A stretch of 64,000 nucleotides of DNA, taken from NCBI GenBank assembly GCA_014773175.1, contig VXCM01000348.1:62001-126000 (forward strand), written 5' to 3'. This document shows, piece by piece, positions 36,601 to 61,146 of the stretch. A model generated the notes under the pieces. That model did no database searches, was not told where the DNA came from, and was given only the letters and a program-made list of their open reading frames with translations. The position numbers and the translations under genes were made by a program. The stretch comes from Lucifuga dentata (taxonomy: Eukaryota; Chordata; Actinopteri; Ophidiiformes; Bythitidae). Each line of letters begins with the position of its first letter. Positions within the stretch are counted from its first letter, which is position 1.

Positions 36601-37433
36601 ATTTCTTAATTCTTTAATAATATATTACATTTATGCTGTAATACAATAATAATAATAACAACAGTAATAACATTAATAATTAACATACACAGAAAGTACA
36701 AAATGATTTGAGTTATTTTCTTAAATTACCAACACATACCTTTACCCACTTTCAAAATAAAAAAAAATCAAATCTCCTTTAGCTGCCTCTGACGCCTCCT
36801 TTCCCTCCCCCACCCTGACCCCCCCACTAACCCAAAGAACTCATTTTCCCATGACCACCTGCTGGGAAGTGTGTATGTAAGCAGTGTGTGTCCATTCAGG
36901 TGGAGTTAGAAGTCTCTCAAAGATCTAGAGGAGCAAAGAGTGTGTTGTCTTGGATATGGCTTAGGACACTTCCCAGATGAGTCCAGTCCATATTTGTGTG
37001 TGTATGTTTGTAGGTGTGTGTGTGTGTATGTGACATACTGATGAAGGCAGAGGCTTCTAGAAACACAGTTAAAAGTACCATGTTAATCAGAATAAAAGAG
37101 AGATAAAGAAAACCATACTGCCATATGCAGGAACTTGTCCTGAAGAGATGTTTTTGCCGACAGGTAGAGGGTATTTTCACACAAACTGAGAAGAGAGGTC
37201 CGTTCCTCATTTTGAGTGAGGTTATGAACACACATTACAGTACAGATATCATCATAACCCCACCTCTGCAACAAGGGGATTCTGAGAGGTGAAAATCTCA
37301 GTATTTGTCCTCTTTGAGGGAGAGCAGCAGAGGAACATGTGCCACTCTTCCCCTACTTTCCCTCCTCCTTTTTACTCTTCCCCACGATGACTCATCCATC
37401 CATCTATCCAGCACTCGTCTGTCTGTCCGCCCT

Positions 37434-49116
<11,683 letters not shown>

Positions 49117-49340
49117 CTGGACCACTTTGGATGCCCCAAATTCAACAGGATGATGCGAAGGCTTCCAACGATCGAAAGCTGCCACCAAATGCTCTGAGAT
49201 GTAATCCAGGCTGATTTAAGAGTCCATGAAGTTCAAAGTGTTATTATTTTCCTTATCTCGCTGTCTGACGGGCTCTTATGCAAGGATGAGACAAATGAAA
49301 GCTGCTGCCAGACGCACACGCACACGTACACGGAATCCTC

Positions 49341-49469
49341 AAGCCTCTCCATGAACGCACTACTTATAGCTTTTGCGCGCACCCAGCAGAATGAGGGGAG
49401 GGGTNAAGCCTCTCCATGAACGCACTACTTATAGCTTTTGCGCGCACCCAGCAGAATGAGGGGAGGGGT
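49341..49469. repeat. 64-bp duplication across an N upstream of tfap2e exon 1
   Basis: Two identical copies (49341-49404, 49406-49469) around an N at 49405, starting AAGCCTCTCCATGAACGCAC. They lie 225-350 bp upstream of the MLVH start codon, so this promoter may look longer than it really is. Confidence 0.85.
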
Positions 49470-50008
49470 CGACAGGGTCCACTTCTCTTAAAGAGATATA
49501 TTCATTCAATTAACTCTCGTTAATTCATTCATTCCACACAATATATATATATATTTTTAATCTAAAGTTAAGGTTAGTTTAATTTAAACGAAGGGCACTG
49601 AATTATAATCTAGGTTTTACGTGCCGAATGAGTCTGCAAAAATATCTCGGTTTTTCTCTGCTGACTTTAAAAATAGTTTTAAAATCCTATTGAAAGAAGA
49701 CTTCTATATCATCTATAGTTTTAAAATGTTAAAATGGATTGCCTGGGCACTTTTACGCACGGTAGAAATCTTAGAAACCCCGTTTTGAACTCACAGAGAT
49801 GCATTTCCCCACAAAACATTTAGCCAGCCGACGTGAAACACAATTCCAGGTTGAATTACAGACAAGTAGCCTAAATAATTTTCTGAATTCAGTTTCTGTT
49901 GAAAAAGAGGCAAACAGGAAAGCTGGCATGCCATGTGCAGCCCTTTACGCAATTGAGAAATAATGATTTTAATCCTAACAACAGTAAACTGTGGGGTTAA
50001 AATTTTAC

Positions 50009-50047
50009 CTGCACACCCTCAGTCTTGCTTCGGGTTTTCCAGAGCAT
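50009..50047 (-). CDS. tfap2e: Alternative first coding exon of tfap2e (MLWK type)
   Basis: On the minus strand, ATG at 50047 opens MLWKTRSKTEGVQ, followed by a GTAAAA donor at 50008-50007. The phase (0) is the one needed to join exon 2. TFAP2A and TFAP2B have an upstream first exon starting MLWK, and TFAP2A also has a downstream one starting MLVHSFSAM (recalled). The order and motifs here repeat that scheme, about 0.93 kb apart. Only MLWK and a K-x-E (KTE) are reminiscent of the AP-2 alpha exon; the rest differs. Joined to exon 2 it would give 429 residues. Confidence 0.55.
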
Positions 50048-51025
50048 GGCTGTATGGCTGACGTCAAGCTGCAGCTGAAGGGTTAATGTGGATGGAGAGG
50101 AGACAGGATGAAGGTACAGCGAGGAGTGAGTTAGTTTGAAAGGCGATGCAGGAGTTTGTATGGATGAGTCACAGAGAAAAGAGATGGGTGATTGGGGAAG
50201 GGGGGTGTTAAAAACGAGGGCGGGTGGTGACAAGAGTCGAGGAGGGGGTGAAAACTTTTGTCAGCACAAAGGCTGCAGAATCAATGATGAAGTGGTGAGG
50301 GAGGAAAATGATTGAAGGTGGCCATCAAAAGCCAAATAACATGAAAATATGACTGTTTTCTCTCTACAAATGATTACTTATTTACTTCTGATTTAATATT
50401 TGATTTGTCAGTGTGAAGTGTTAATCTGTCAAAACTTCTGAAATGAAAACAAATACATTTGAAATTTTACTGAAATGTGAATTATTGATGTTGCACTATG
50501 AATTCTGTGTAGAATGAAATTGACTGTTGTAAGTTTGCATTTCTTTATTTTTTTAATTGTCAATTTTGTTCAAAGTTTAACGGAATACAATGGCAAACTA
50601 ATCATTTTCCTAAATAGAGAAAAAAAAACACAAAAGTCCCTCACAGCCTGTTATAACTTGAATATTTACAAAAATACAGTATACAAGAAGGAAGTTTAGA
50701 CACTTTATAACTGATTATAACCTAACAGGTCTACGTGCGCCATCTGGTGGCAGCTGAGGGGACACGCCACAATGTTTTCTTGGATTATTAAAGGGATTTT
50801 AATTTCATGTTACTGAGGCCTGCTGTAAAATCCTGGTTTTAACATTTCTATCACATTAATTCCACTGATGAACTGCTGAGAAAACGGAAAGTACAGCTGT
50901 GTTCAGATCTACGTGTTCAATTGGTTGGGGACAAAATAAATGACCAATTAACACTAAATAATATGTACCGGTAAATAAAAGATAACACTGGGGACAAGAC
51001 TAGAGCTTCTGTTACAAAATAGTTC
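50048..51025. other. Spacer between tfap2e upstream exon and ncdn 3' end
   Basis: No gene. It holds G/A-rich sequence that would form the upstream tfap2e promoter or 5' UTR (50048-50300), AT-rich DNA (50340-50700) and a strong CTCF-like site at 50737-50750. No TATA box is evident. Confidence 0.55.
50737..50750 (-). promoter_or_regulatory. Perfect CTCF core motif
   Basis: The minus strand reads CCACCAGATGGCGC, matching all 14 positions of CCASYAGRKGGCRS. It lies between tfap2e and ncdn, which are transcribed in the same direction. Binding is inferred. Confidence 0.5.
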
Positions 51026-51031
51026 TTTATT
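51026..51031 (-). terminator. ncdn: ncdn polyadenylation signal
   Basis: AATAAA on the minus strand, about 350 bp after the ncdn stop codon. Confidence 0.6.
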
Positions 51032-51377
51032 AAGTGCATTCACGTTTCACGATTCACATGTAAGAAATACCTTTGCCTTTTTGGTTCCATATAGAGAGCA
51101 CAGCTGTTTCAACAAAGATCTATTATATGATACAAAGAAACATTAAATTCACCTTATTTTCTTGCAAAAAGCAGCAAAGCAGCAGTATCTGGAGACTTTC
51201 ATTGGTTACTGACAAGAAATTCTGGGACAAAAGGCAACATGTTATCCAGAAGTCAGTTTTGTTGAAAATAAACACAAGCAGAGCATTACAGCCTTCCTTT
51301 ATTTCCACTGTGAATCCTTTTTAATTTACAAATTAAAGTATTCCATCAAAGAACTCATTATTGGCAGAGGTTTGGTT

Positions 51378-54300
51378 TTATTTTACTCCTGCTGACTTCT
51401 TCAGGTTTTGCATACAGCTCAAAACTCCCTTATTGTATCTCCTCATCATGTCTCTAATCTCCTCTTTACAGAGTTGGCACTGGTCTGCCATGGCACACAG
51501 AGCCTCCTCTAGCGCCTCCTGTGTGTGCTGGTCAGGTAGTGCACTACACTGTCCAAGCATGGTTAGTGTGTGTTTGAGCCAACCTTCCTCTCTGACCAGA
51601 GTGGCGATCCAGGGTTGTGCACGTATGCAGCCTCCCAGCGCCTGCAGTCCCAACCTCCAGAGCTCTGCAGCCTCATCCCAAAACTCCTCCCAGGTGAGGC
51701 TCACCTTGACCGGGCTGGAGCTGGAGCCAGATTCCAGGGCGCCACGGAGGAACCGGAGAGCGGAGGAGAAGAATCGCCTCTGGCCTGCTTTGGCTGAGCC
51801 TGGAAATGTTTTAAACAAATGAGCTTTTCAATATTTAAGGGATCAACAAATCTGCAAATCTGTGTTTTTTTTAAAAGACAGACATTGATTGGAGTACTGG
51901 AAAAGAAATTACCAAGTTTGTGATCACCTGTTGGAACAGGTTTGAGTCTGCCAATCATTAGCCCCAAAGTGCAATAATTGGCTCCTAGGACCACAAGGTG
52001 GGGCTTATGGACCAAAACAGGAAGTGCTTCACTCAGAAGGATCTCCAAGGTTTTGAAACATGGGTCCCTCCTAAAAAAGAAACAAAAAAAAAATGCACAT
52101 TTCATTATTCACAGGATTTTATAGAATTCATTAAGCTGCACATTTTCTTCTCTCAAAACATCCTGCAAGCTTCAGTCTCTGGTAACCTACCGGACTCTCT
52201 CTGCCTCTGTGACAGTGAAGTTGAGGAGGGCTGAGCATGCTGTCTCCATGCTGGGGTCCCTGGTGGAGGCTCCCCCTCCTTTTCCCTTCATGGAGCTCCA
52301 GCATTGTGACAGGAAGTCCACCAGCAGGGCTGGGGTGTCAAGGCTGAGCAGCACCTTCCTTGGGCTTTCCTCTGCTGACAGGTGACAGAGAGCTGGGAGA
52401 AGATACCTGGAGGGAAAGAAAAGGTGAGTAAGATGATAAGAGACTATAATGTGCTGCATATTTATTGCTCTTGCCCTTTGACTGCACCTTGCATGTGACC
52501 AAGGAATCCTGTACTTTGCCACCAATGAAACATCAATATTATTTATTTTCTATTAGACCTTGATGTGTTCACAACTTTTTAATCTATTTCCCAATGTGAC
52601 AATGTTCATACTCCAACTGTTTTTCAGGCACGTAGACAGTAAAATTAGCCAAAAGTTGTGGGATCCTGCATTATGGTAAAAATGTATTTTAATGGATCAT
52701 TGTATCTTCTCACCTCTCTAATCAAGGCAATTCAATGCTTTTTTTTTTAACTTTATTTGCAATTCAATGCTTTTAAAAAAAAAAAAAAAAATCATACACA
52801 GACTCTTGACTTGCTGACAAAGTGGTAATATTTAAACTTCTGCAAATATTTCATAGTTTTTCTGCTGCCTTAATTTTAGACTTACACAAATTAAAATCAG
52901 TAGCAGTGACAACAGGTAGGGTGAAAATAATTATGGAAACATAATCTGTACTAAAACTGGGCAGATAAAACAGAAAGTTCATTTTGGACACCAACCAGAC
53001 TGGTAAAAACTCTTCCCATCATGTGTTATATTTCTGAATTACTGTCTGGCTTGGGCTTGTTTTGTCTTCTTTACCTCAGAGGGTCTTTTCCCATCCAAGC
53101 CCTTCCTTCCTGACTGACAGACATCTCAGCCATCCAACAGGAGAGGCCCTGATCTGGGCTCTCACCCTGCAGGTGGCTCCTGGAGTAGCTGATCAGGAAC
53201 GGCAACAGGTTGGTCACTTCCTCCTTCAGACAGGAAGTCTCCTCTGCTAGCCAGGAGCAGAGAGCGCGGAATGTGGCAAAAATAAAAGGGTCACCATATC
53301 GACTAGGATCCACCTTGGAGACCAGGAAGAGACCAGAAAAGTTGCTGATAAATGACAGAATAATAAAACATAAACATAATTGCTATAAATAAATTTACAT
53401 TGCGGAGACAGATTGGTAGATGGGAAAGAAGAATGTAAGAATGAAAAGAGCAGCACAGAGAAAGCTTCAAATATCATGTTCTCACCTGTTGCAGGTAGTA
53501 TATTATAGCAGAGAAGGCCTCCTCCAGCACCCTGAGGACCTGCCTGCTCTGCTGCAGACTGAGTGTGGCTCTGGCGCTCTGAGGAGGTGCAGCAGTCTGT
53601 GTGATTCCCACGCTGCACGCCTGCTCTATGGCAGCCTCCATGATTCGGTAACAGCCTGGGAACGAGAACGAGGTTACGTGATTGAGTTTTCTCAAAAACT
53701 TAAACAAAGTTTAGTATTTTGTCCAAGGACATTTAATTAGTCCCTGGATCAGGTGATCATATCTGAGTGATGATCTGAATCTGGGATTTCAGCTATAAGA
53801 TTTTATTACCATTTATAGTTTTATTTGCAGCATTTATGCTGTGCACATTAATTCTGGAAACTCAATCCCAGAAGACAAACATAAACTGTTACAGTGGTTT
53901 CTGCTCTGTAAATTAGAAAACTACAATCTACAGATTATTTTGAATAATAAGCTACCTGTGAGTGTGTGCTGCAGCTCCGGACTCAGCTCATTACCAGGTG
54001 GCTCCTCCAAACCCATCCTGACCTCCACACAGGCCCGGTTCACCAGCAAACAACAGACCTTCGGTGGGCCCACCACCTCCCACCCGTATAAATCCAGCAG
54101 ACATGCACTGAGGACCAGGATCTGCCCAATCTGTCTTGGTGTTACCTTAGCCTGTATCATAGGTCTCAATATTGCCCATACATGGGTCACTGCACCCTTC
54201 AGCTCCTCACTTTCTGTTGCTACTTCTGTTGGGGGAAGAAACTGCACCAACTGGGTGCACATACCCAACCTAACCTGGTCTGTGGCTTGGCAGAAGTCTT

Positions 54301-55966
54301 TCAAGAGCCTGACCAGCAGAGTTAGGAGTTCAGCTGGGTATTTACTCCATGCTTTGTCCTTGGTTTTACCTGAGAGAAGGCAGCCCAGCAAGGGAAGCCC
54401 CTTATTACTGCTGAAGGTCTGGTTTTGTTCGAGCACTTGACACAGAGCAGGAATAGCACCTCTGCTCAGCAGCTGGTCAGGACCTCTGGGTAAAGCACAC
54501 ACAGCTGTCAGAACCTGGTAGCAATCCGCAGCCATAGCCTCATCAAGCTTGGAGGAGGGCGAGGTTTCCTGAGGTGCTGAGACTCCATTTGCTGCACTGC
54601 CATCAAAACTGTTTTGCTTGCTGGTCTCATTCTCTCCACCAGGGTTTTTATATACATTGGCAGGATTACACACTGGGTTTGAAGTCTTTGCCGATTGCTC
54701 TTCACTATCTGGACTCTGACTTAAGGGGGTCATTTTGGTGTCTCTAGCTTGGTTCTGTTCCTGGGCTGCTTGTTTCTGCTGATTCAACACTGGACTGTTC
54801 GCCAGGATACCCAGAAGAAGCGGGATGGTGGTGAGGAGCTGGGGATGGGAGGCCATTTCTGGATCCGTGCTCAGGGCAGCCAACAGAGCTGTACCCAGTG
54901 AAAGGAGTTCCTCAGGGTTTAAGCCAGAGCTCTCACTGCCCCTGACTGCTGTCACCAAAAGCCGAGCTGGAAGGTTAAGGCCCACTGCTTCAAAGATGCG
55001 TTGCAAGGTGGGCTTGTCTAACTGGCTGGCTGGACATAAGCGGGTAATCTGAAGACAGGGAGAGGAAAACAACCAATTGGTTATTGGGTATCAGTCAATT
55101 CATAAATTACATGCACTACAATAGTCAGATTATTGACTTTATTCTAAGTATGACAGAATTTGGACTACACTGATCTGTATTCTATTCATATTCCTGTGAA
55201 CAGAGCATAGCCAAATTAATGACTAAAGATACCCGCTCCCTGCTACATTACAATGTTTGAGTTTCCTAACAATATTCAAAGTCAAAGACTATCTTTCTCT
55301 CATTTCTTTAGGGTACTTTCAACGTCATGCAAAACTTTCTCAGCCAATCCTTTAATGCACCATCAAGCCTTTGGATGGCCATCTGTGTCAGAAAATACTG
55401 TGAAATCTCCAATAAACTTAAAGTTTGATCAAAGAGCATGTCATGTCATGCATGTCATGGCATTTCTAAATGCCACTTTACATACATACAGAGTAACTAC
55501 ATTTCATATACTATACAGTATTACTGTTACAGGCTACAGTACAAACACACTAATGCTGACGATCAGTGGAGGTATGAGTATCCCATAACTTCGCTTATTT
55601 CAGTATAATAGCCTACATGCACAGAGAAGGAAAAGGAAAACACATCATCTTTGTTTATAACCTCAACTGCACATCACTCAACACAGAAGCATTCTACAAA
55701 AAACCTTTATTTTACTTCCCATGTGGTTATTATTGCTATTACAAAATATATTTCAGACTTACGAGCAGAAGTGCAGCCAATATATGGCTGTCGTTTTTAG
55801 CATGCTTGAGTGCATGAAGACACCTCTCCAACATCTCTGTCTGGGCATCAGTCAGACCACCTCCTGCATCCTTATCTGAATCTCCTCCATCTTCTTCTCC
55901 TTTCTGCTTCTCATTTTCAGGCTGGCAAATGCTCACGAAGGGGGTAACTTCGGTACTGTCAGCCAT
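51378..55966 (-). CDS. ncdn: Neurochondrin
   Basis: Seven coding exons on the minus strand: 55763-55966, 53956-55048, 53486-53655, 53075-53313, 52191-52406, 51928-52070 and 51378-51799. All phases close, giving 828 residues against 729 in human. Neurochondrin is a leucine-rich, armadillo-like cytosolic protein abundant in neurons, linked to CaMKII inhibition and neurite growth (family knowledge). Matching blocks: LHALKHAKNDSHILAALLL near the start (human ALREAKNDSEQFAALLL), RIFEAVGLNLPARLL, NRACVEVRMGLEE and CSWLAEETSCLKEEVTNLLP (human AWLAEETSSLRKEVCQLLP). I chose the start MADST because it is the first in-frame ATG. A low-complexity polar insertion at about residues 155-235 accounts for most of the extra length. 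The gene is head to head with kiaa0319l, as in human. Confidence 0.95.
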
Positions 55967-56955
55967 TTGATATAAATTTGGTAACAACGACCAAAATAGA
56001 AATAATGAGTAAGCAAAATGAGAACAGAGACACTTAGCTAGATTATTAGCTTGCTATACATCCAGTTACTACAAAAACACGTGAATACCAAACAATATTG
56101 TCATCTGGTTTACTATATCACTCTTACCAATGAGCTAGTTTATTTTCAGACTGCTTGCCAAGGTCTATGGGCTTGAATTTACAACAGACTACAAAACGAC
56201 TTAATCTTTTTCTCAACCTCACGTACAGAAACGCATGGACACTTCCCGGAAATGAAATGTCAAAACAAAGCTGCAAGGGACCAATCAAGACAGTCCAACA
56301 AGCTGTAACAACCAATCAGAACCTGGATATTTGGAGCGCGACTACGCCATTTTGGGCAGTGTACTCTTAACGTAAGAGTCCACCAGTGATTTACGACGAC
56401 AAGGAAGATATTTTAGTTTTTATTTTTCTGTTTTATTCTTTATCAAATGTAGAACGCAAAGGCAATTAAATTATACTAAATATACTAAATGAGCATTTCT
56501 GCAGAAGTGAAGAACGCAACCTGTTTACAATTAACAGCAGGTGGCGCAAAGCGGAAGTTGTCGGATTAAGCATTTCCTTTTAGCCTTTAGCCGGCTAGCT
56601 ACATCCGGCTGGCTACATCCGAGCAACCTCACCTTACACTCAACACGCAAAACAGAATTAAAAGAAGAAACTAAATATTATGCAGCTGTAATTTCATTGA
56701 TATTTCTCCGTGGGTGCATTGTTGAGTTTAGCTTTTTGCTTTAACAAACGTTTTAAACTGTCGGTCACCAAGCAGCTTATTTTGAAAATTCAGGCAGCGG
56801 AAGTATCAGTTAGGACTCCTGAGGGGTTTGACACTAGTCACACTGGTCCATAGAGGTACGAAAGAGTAATATTAACCTACTTAGTATCCAGGGGACAACA
56901 ACAACAGCGACGTCCCACACACCAAAGTGACTGTCTGTGATTTTTTTCTACACGT
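55967..56955. promoter_or_regulatory. Divergent ncdn / kiaa0319l promoter region and kiaa0319l exon 1 candidate
   Basis: About 1 kb between the ncdn start codon and a GTAAGT donor at 56956 on the plus strand, the probable end of a noncoding kiaa0319l exon 1. Motifs seen: CGCCATTTTGG (YY1-like, about 56345), GCGGAAGT (ETS-like, about 56551) and ACAGCAGGTGGCGC (CTCF-like, 56534-56547). There is no TATA box. Transcription start positions are not determinable by eye. Confidence 0.5.
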
Positions 56956-57466
56956 GTAAGTACGTCCTTGTGCACTTTTCTTCCGTGGTGTCGTGTTGTC
57001 GCCGTTAAAACGTTTAGTGAATCCATGAGAAAGATGCCAACAGCTGTTATTAGCCTTAAGGTGTCTAAACGGGGTGATCTTGGATTACACAGGTGAAATT
57101 TCTAACAGCTTGGGGCTTCAAATTTCCCCTTTCTATGCCGGGAGCTCGATATATCATATGATAACGAATCTGTTAAAAATGTCATATCATTAATTCTGCC
57201 GTCACTCCTTTGGGATTTTGTGATAGTGCAGTGGACTGCGCAAGCTTCAGCTATAGGCCTATTATAAATGATCCGATAGCCAAAGAGAGGTCTGTAAGCC
57301 TGTCCCAAGGAAGCTCTCACTCTTGTTTTCAGGCTAGTAAGATACATAATGTACGAACCCACCATTTTGGATGAAATCTCTCAGAAAGATATTATCCCAG
57401 TGGCTTACCCAGGCATCTGCGTTTGATTGACAGTCCTTCATTCAGGCACTCATTTGCACTCTAATC

Positions 57467-57520
57467 AGTTCACTTACTTCATAGGCATCAAGTAAGTGAT
57501 GCCTATGAAGTAAGTGAACT
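57467..57520. repeat. Perfect 24-bp palindrome with 6-nt loop
   Basis: Left arm 57467-57490 and right arm 57497-57520 are exact inverted complements (core ACTTCATAGGCATCA / TGATGCCTATGAAGT), separated by AGTAAG. The right arm is followed by repeats of AAGTGAACTA to about 57560. Confidence 0.85.
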
Positions 57521-57576
57521 ACTTATATACTAAGTGAACTAAGTGAACTACTTAAGTGAACTACTCATATACTTCA

Positions 57577-58268
57577 TTTTGGTGCCCTTATCTTAGCACA
57601 TGCCTTAAAAAGAAATCTCCTGATATTCCTGTAATTATACATGCCATTTAGGGTCGCAATTGACATTTTTTGAATTATTATTATCAATCGATTTACACAT
57701 TAATTGTTCAGTTAATTAAAAAATAATGTCAAATTGCTATAATAATATCCTAGAAATCAGGTTTCAGTGATATTAAACAGAAAGGCATCAAAACCCTAGC
57801 ATATGTTTGGGATTTTTACTAGGCAATTTACTGAAATGAAGAGCTTAGAGAGCCTTATTTCAGACCATGGAGGACCAGAGTAAACCTCTTTTGTGCAGTA
57901 TTTTCTGAGGATTGGGAATGTTTTCAGCTTGTAGACAATATAAGCCCAAAGTGATGCTACATAAACTACTTAGTTTGGTCAAGAGCCAAGTGTATACAAT
58001 TTCCTATATAATTCTATATGAAATATGAGGTAGGCAACTCTCCCCCTTTGTGAAGCTGTAAAAGATTATTTTGACTTTTTCTAAAAAGAGTACCTTGACT
58101 GTTTCATTTTAAAATGTTTGTACTCTCATTATTCTCCTGTTGAAAAAAAAATCATATTTCCATAATGTCAGGTAAGAATTAAACATGTTTCATTCAGTCA
58201 GGTAAGTTTAGGTTTTGGTGCCCTTATCTTAGCACATGCCTTAAAAAGAAATCTCCTGATATTCCTGT
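57577..58268. repeat. Pair of identical 56-bp direct repeats
   Basis: 57577-57632 and 58213-58268 are identical (starting TTTTGGTGCCCTTATCTTAG and ending GATATTCCTGT), 580 bp apart. There is no N between them, so this is not the assembly-join pattern seen elsewhere. Confidence 0.85.
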
Positions 58269-61146
58269 TTTGTTTTTTTTGTTTTTTTTTTTTTACATGG
58301 ATTATTAGTGGTATAAGTATTGCACATCTGTAAAATACAATACAGGATTAGAATAGTTATTTTTTGTTAGGATGTTATCCTAGTTGTTGCAAAAATATTT
58401 GTCATTATTTGTTGATTTGCAGGGAGTCAGCAGGACAGAGAGACAACAACTTAATTTTGCTGAGGTGTTGCAGAAGAAACTATGTGCAGGATTTTATTTG
58501 AAGCTTCAGCAACCTGTCTGCCTAGAAGCCAACACAAGTCATCACACTGCTGCAGCTGAAACAGAGGAAGAAACGGGCAAAGAGAGAGAGAGATAGAGAC
58601 GGGGCAGTTTCAAGTCAGTTTTTGGTCACAGAGATCATTGTTCTGCAGGAGCATCTCAAGGGACAAGCGGCCATTGAATTGTGCATAATGGCTGAGCTGT
58701 CATCAGCCCAGGTGACTGAATGCACCTGAGCTTTGCTGCTGCAGAAATTCAGTCGCCAGCAGCTACTGGTCATTTTCTGCACAGAAATCCATTCTTGACT
58801 TTTACAAAGGTGAATAAAACTCTTACATTTATCACCAGGATTATTTTTACTTGAAGCTTTTTATCTTTTTCTTTTTTTTTTTTGTGGCTTACATGGCACA
58901 GGAAAACTAGCGTGGGACGACGTACGTTGGTTTGTTGACTTAAGCCTTGCTCAACTTGACAAAGCAAGAACGCTTCTGTGTGCAGAAATGTGGATCATCA
59001 GAAAGCGTGCCATGCAGGTTTGTGTCAGCTTTTGTGTAAGTAAATAGGTGAAATCTTGTGTAAACCTCACTTCCTAATCACTATTTTAAAACAATTTTAA
59101 AAAGTAACTCACAGTTTACAGTAATACTGCTGTAGGATTCCGTTCTGCTTTTTACCCAGGATCTTTCTAAAAAATATAGTTTAGGTAATTTAGGTAGTTT
59201 TAGTTTGAAACAACAGTTGTTTTGATCATCAACTACATGCCTTCAATACTAGTGAAAATCATTAATTAACACTATTTATCACCAAATGGATAAGCAGCAT
59301 CTTGGATTTCAGTAGCTTTTCTCTTATTTACAGATGATCTGAGCATATACTTATGAATGCTGTTTTGTTTATTGTAAATTTTCTCTATATTCTCCTGTGG
59401 TGACATAGTATAGAAGAAGCCTGCTGACATCTTGAATACAGTGTCCCAGGACCTTCAGTCTTTACTTATCTTTTGTTTTTCTTTCCCTCTTCTGTGCTGC
59501 AAGAACTTGCACACGATACGTCACCGCAAATCATAAATCAGCCTTACCGAGGTTATCTCACTTAAAAGGACACATTTACCACATTTACCAGTGTATCCCA
59601 AAAGTACAGATTAGCAACACAGTGATACCCATCTGACAGGCTTGCTACATCTTCATTATTACAACATCAACATTTTATTCAACTTCTGATCTTGTGTGAT
59701 TTATTATAATTAATGGTTATATTGTAATTAGAAAGTTTCCCATCACGCTAACCGGATGGAGGAACATTCATCACTGGGAATTTGGCTCTGGGGCCTGGCT
59801 GGTCTGTGTGTGTGTGTGTTATGGCCATATTTCATATGTCACCTTATCAAGTTCACCAGCAGATTGAGTATAAAACAATAACATACAGTGGGTTACTAGT
59901 TTATTATTTGCACCTGTATAATCTAAAACAATCCAGTGCAGTAGCAGCACAATAAAATCCCTCTTTTATAAAGCTTATAACATCAGTTTTTATTGACGCC
60001 TTGTCAGAGAACATTGATTCAACTCTATGGTTATTTTTGAGGCTGTATTGAAATGTGCGTCTAATGTTTTGTCCATTTGCCTGCATAAAGTGCGTAACAT
60101 ATCTGACACCATCAATAAAAACTGAATGTTATGAGCTTCACAAAGGTAGATTTGTATTGCAGGGCTGTAGATCTTTCCTGTGATAGATAGGCTGACTTGT
60201 CAACATAAATGTGATTGCTGCATTCCATTTACACTAGAACAATGGTGTTATTCTTGCATTGTTACCGGCATGGGCTTAAATACTTTAAGAGTCTAGGAGA
60301 GAAAGAGATTTAAAAAATGTTTCCTCCTCTCATCTCATCTGTTTTTGGTCTGTTTGGTATTTGTAAGCGTCTTCTAAGGTGTAACATTTCCCACCATGAT
60401 CACACAGTCGTGGCTCTAAGTCTTCAAGACTACAGGCAATGACAGATCGTTTGCATCATTCCGATTTTGGAATTTGCCTAATGGTTTCAAATTTGTTTTA
60501 GAAAGAGCTGAGAGATGCGTGACACATGCTTGTAAACCCGTTAGGCTTGTCTGTTCGCCCTTTTACGTCTGCGTTGTTGCCACTAATAGTAAAGAGGATG
60601 GTGTTCATAGTAATACATGAATAATAGTTTACTTCCTAAACAGTGACTCTCAGCAGGATATGGAATTACTTTTTTGGGGTGGCATTTATTCTACTCTCTC
60701 ACTTGGAACATTCAGTTCTGTTTCATACCGCAAGTCTTATGCAAGTGAAATGTGGAGCATATGTTTGCTGCAGACCGTGGGATTGGGTGTAAGTTTTCCC
60801 TTTAAATTGTATGAAGTAATTGAGGATGTTTGATTGTGGTTGTCAGCTCCATATATCAACTAATAGTATTCAAAGTAGAAATAATTACATTCATTTATCA
60901 GGTACAGGGTAATGAATTTAACATTCCTCTCCATTGCATAAGTTTTAGTTATCAGGCTGATGGCTTTTTTTGGTTATCCGTATTCTTCAGCACGCTCGTT
61001 TTAAGAGTTGAAGCACCACTATCACTTATTAATTTATGTAGAGGATGATAAAAGTATGAATCCTCCATATGGCAACATGTTGGTCTATCCCTTTATTATT
61101 AATTGGTTCACACGTTAGATATTGCTTTCTCTTCGTTTCTCTCCAG

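Larger units (their letters stand above)
56956..61146 (+). other. kiaa0319l first intron(s)
   Basis: 4.2 kb with no supportable coding exon. It holds a perfect 24-bp palindrome (57467-57520), local GTGAACTA tandems to 57560, 56-bp direct repeats (57577-57632 and 58213-58268) and a decayed AT-rich repeat (about 57650-57770). A frame opening at the acceptor TTTGCAG ending at 58422 (to about 58596) could be an alternative noncoding exon, but no donor is clear. From 58800 to 61100 I see nothing recognisable. Confidence 0.55.

Noticed and set aside
50009..50047. MLWK exon as the only tfap2e start
   Set aside because: The MLVHTYSAM exon at 49116 matches human TFAP2E exactly, so the MLWK exon is kept only as an alternative.
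58384..58596. Coding exon opening kiaa0319l
   Set aside because: The peptide has no signal sequence or similarity and no clear donor; the signal-peptide exon at 61427 is the better start.
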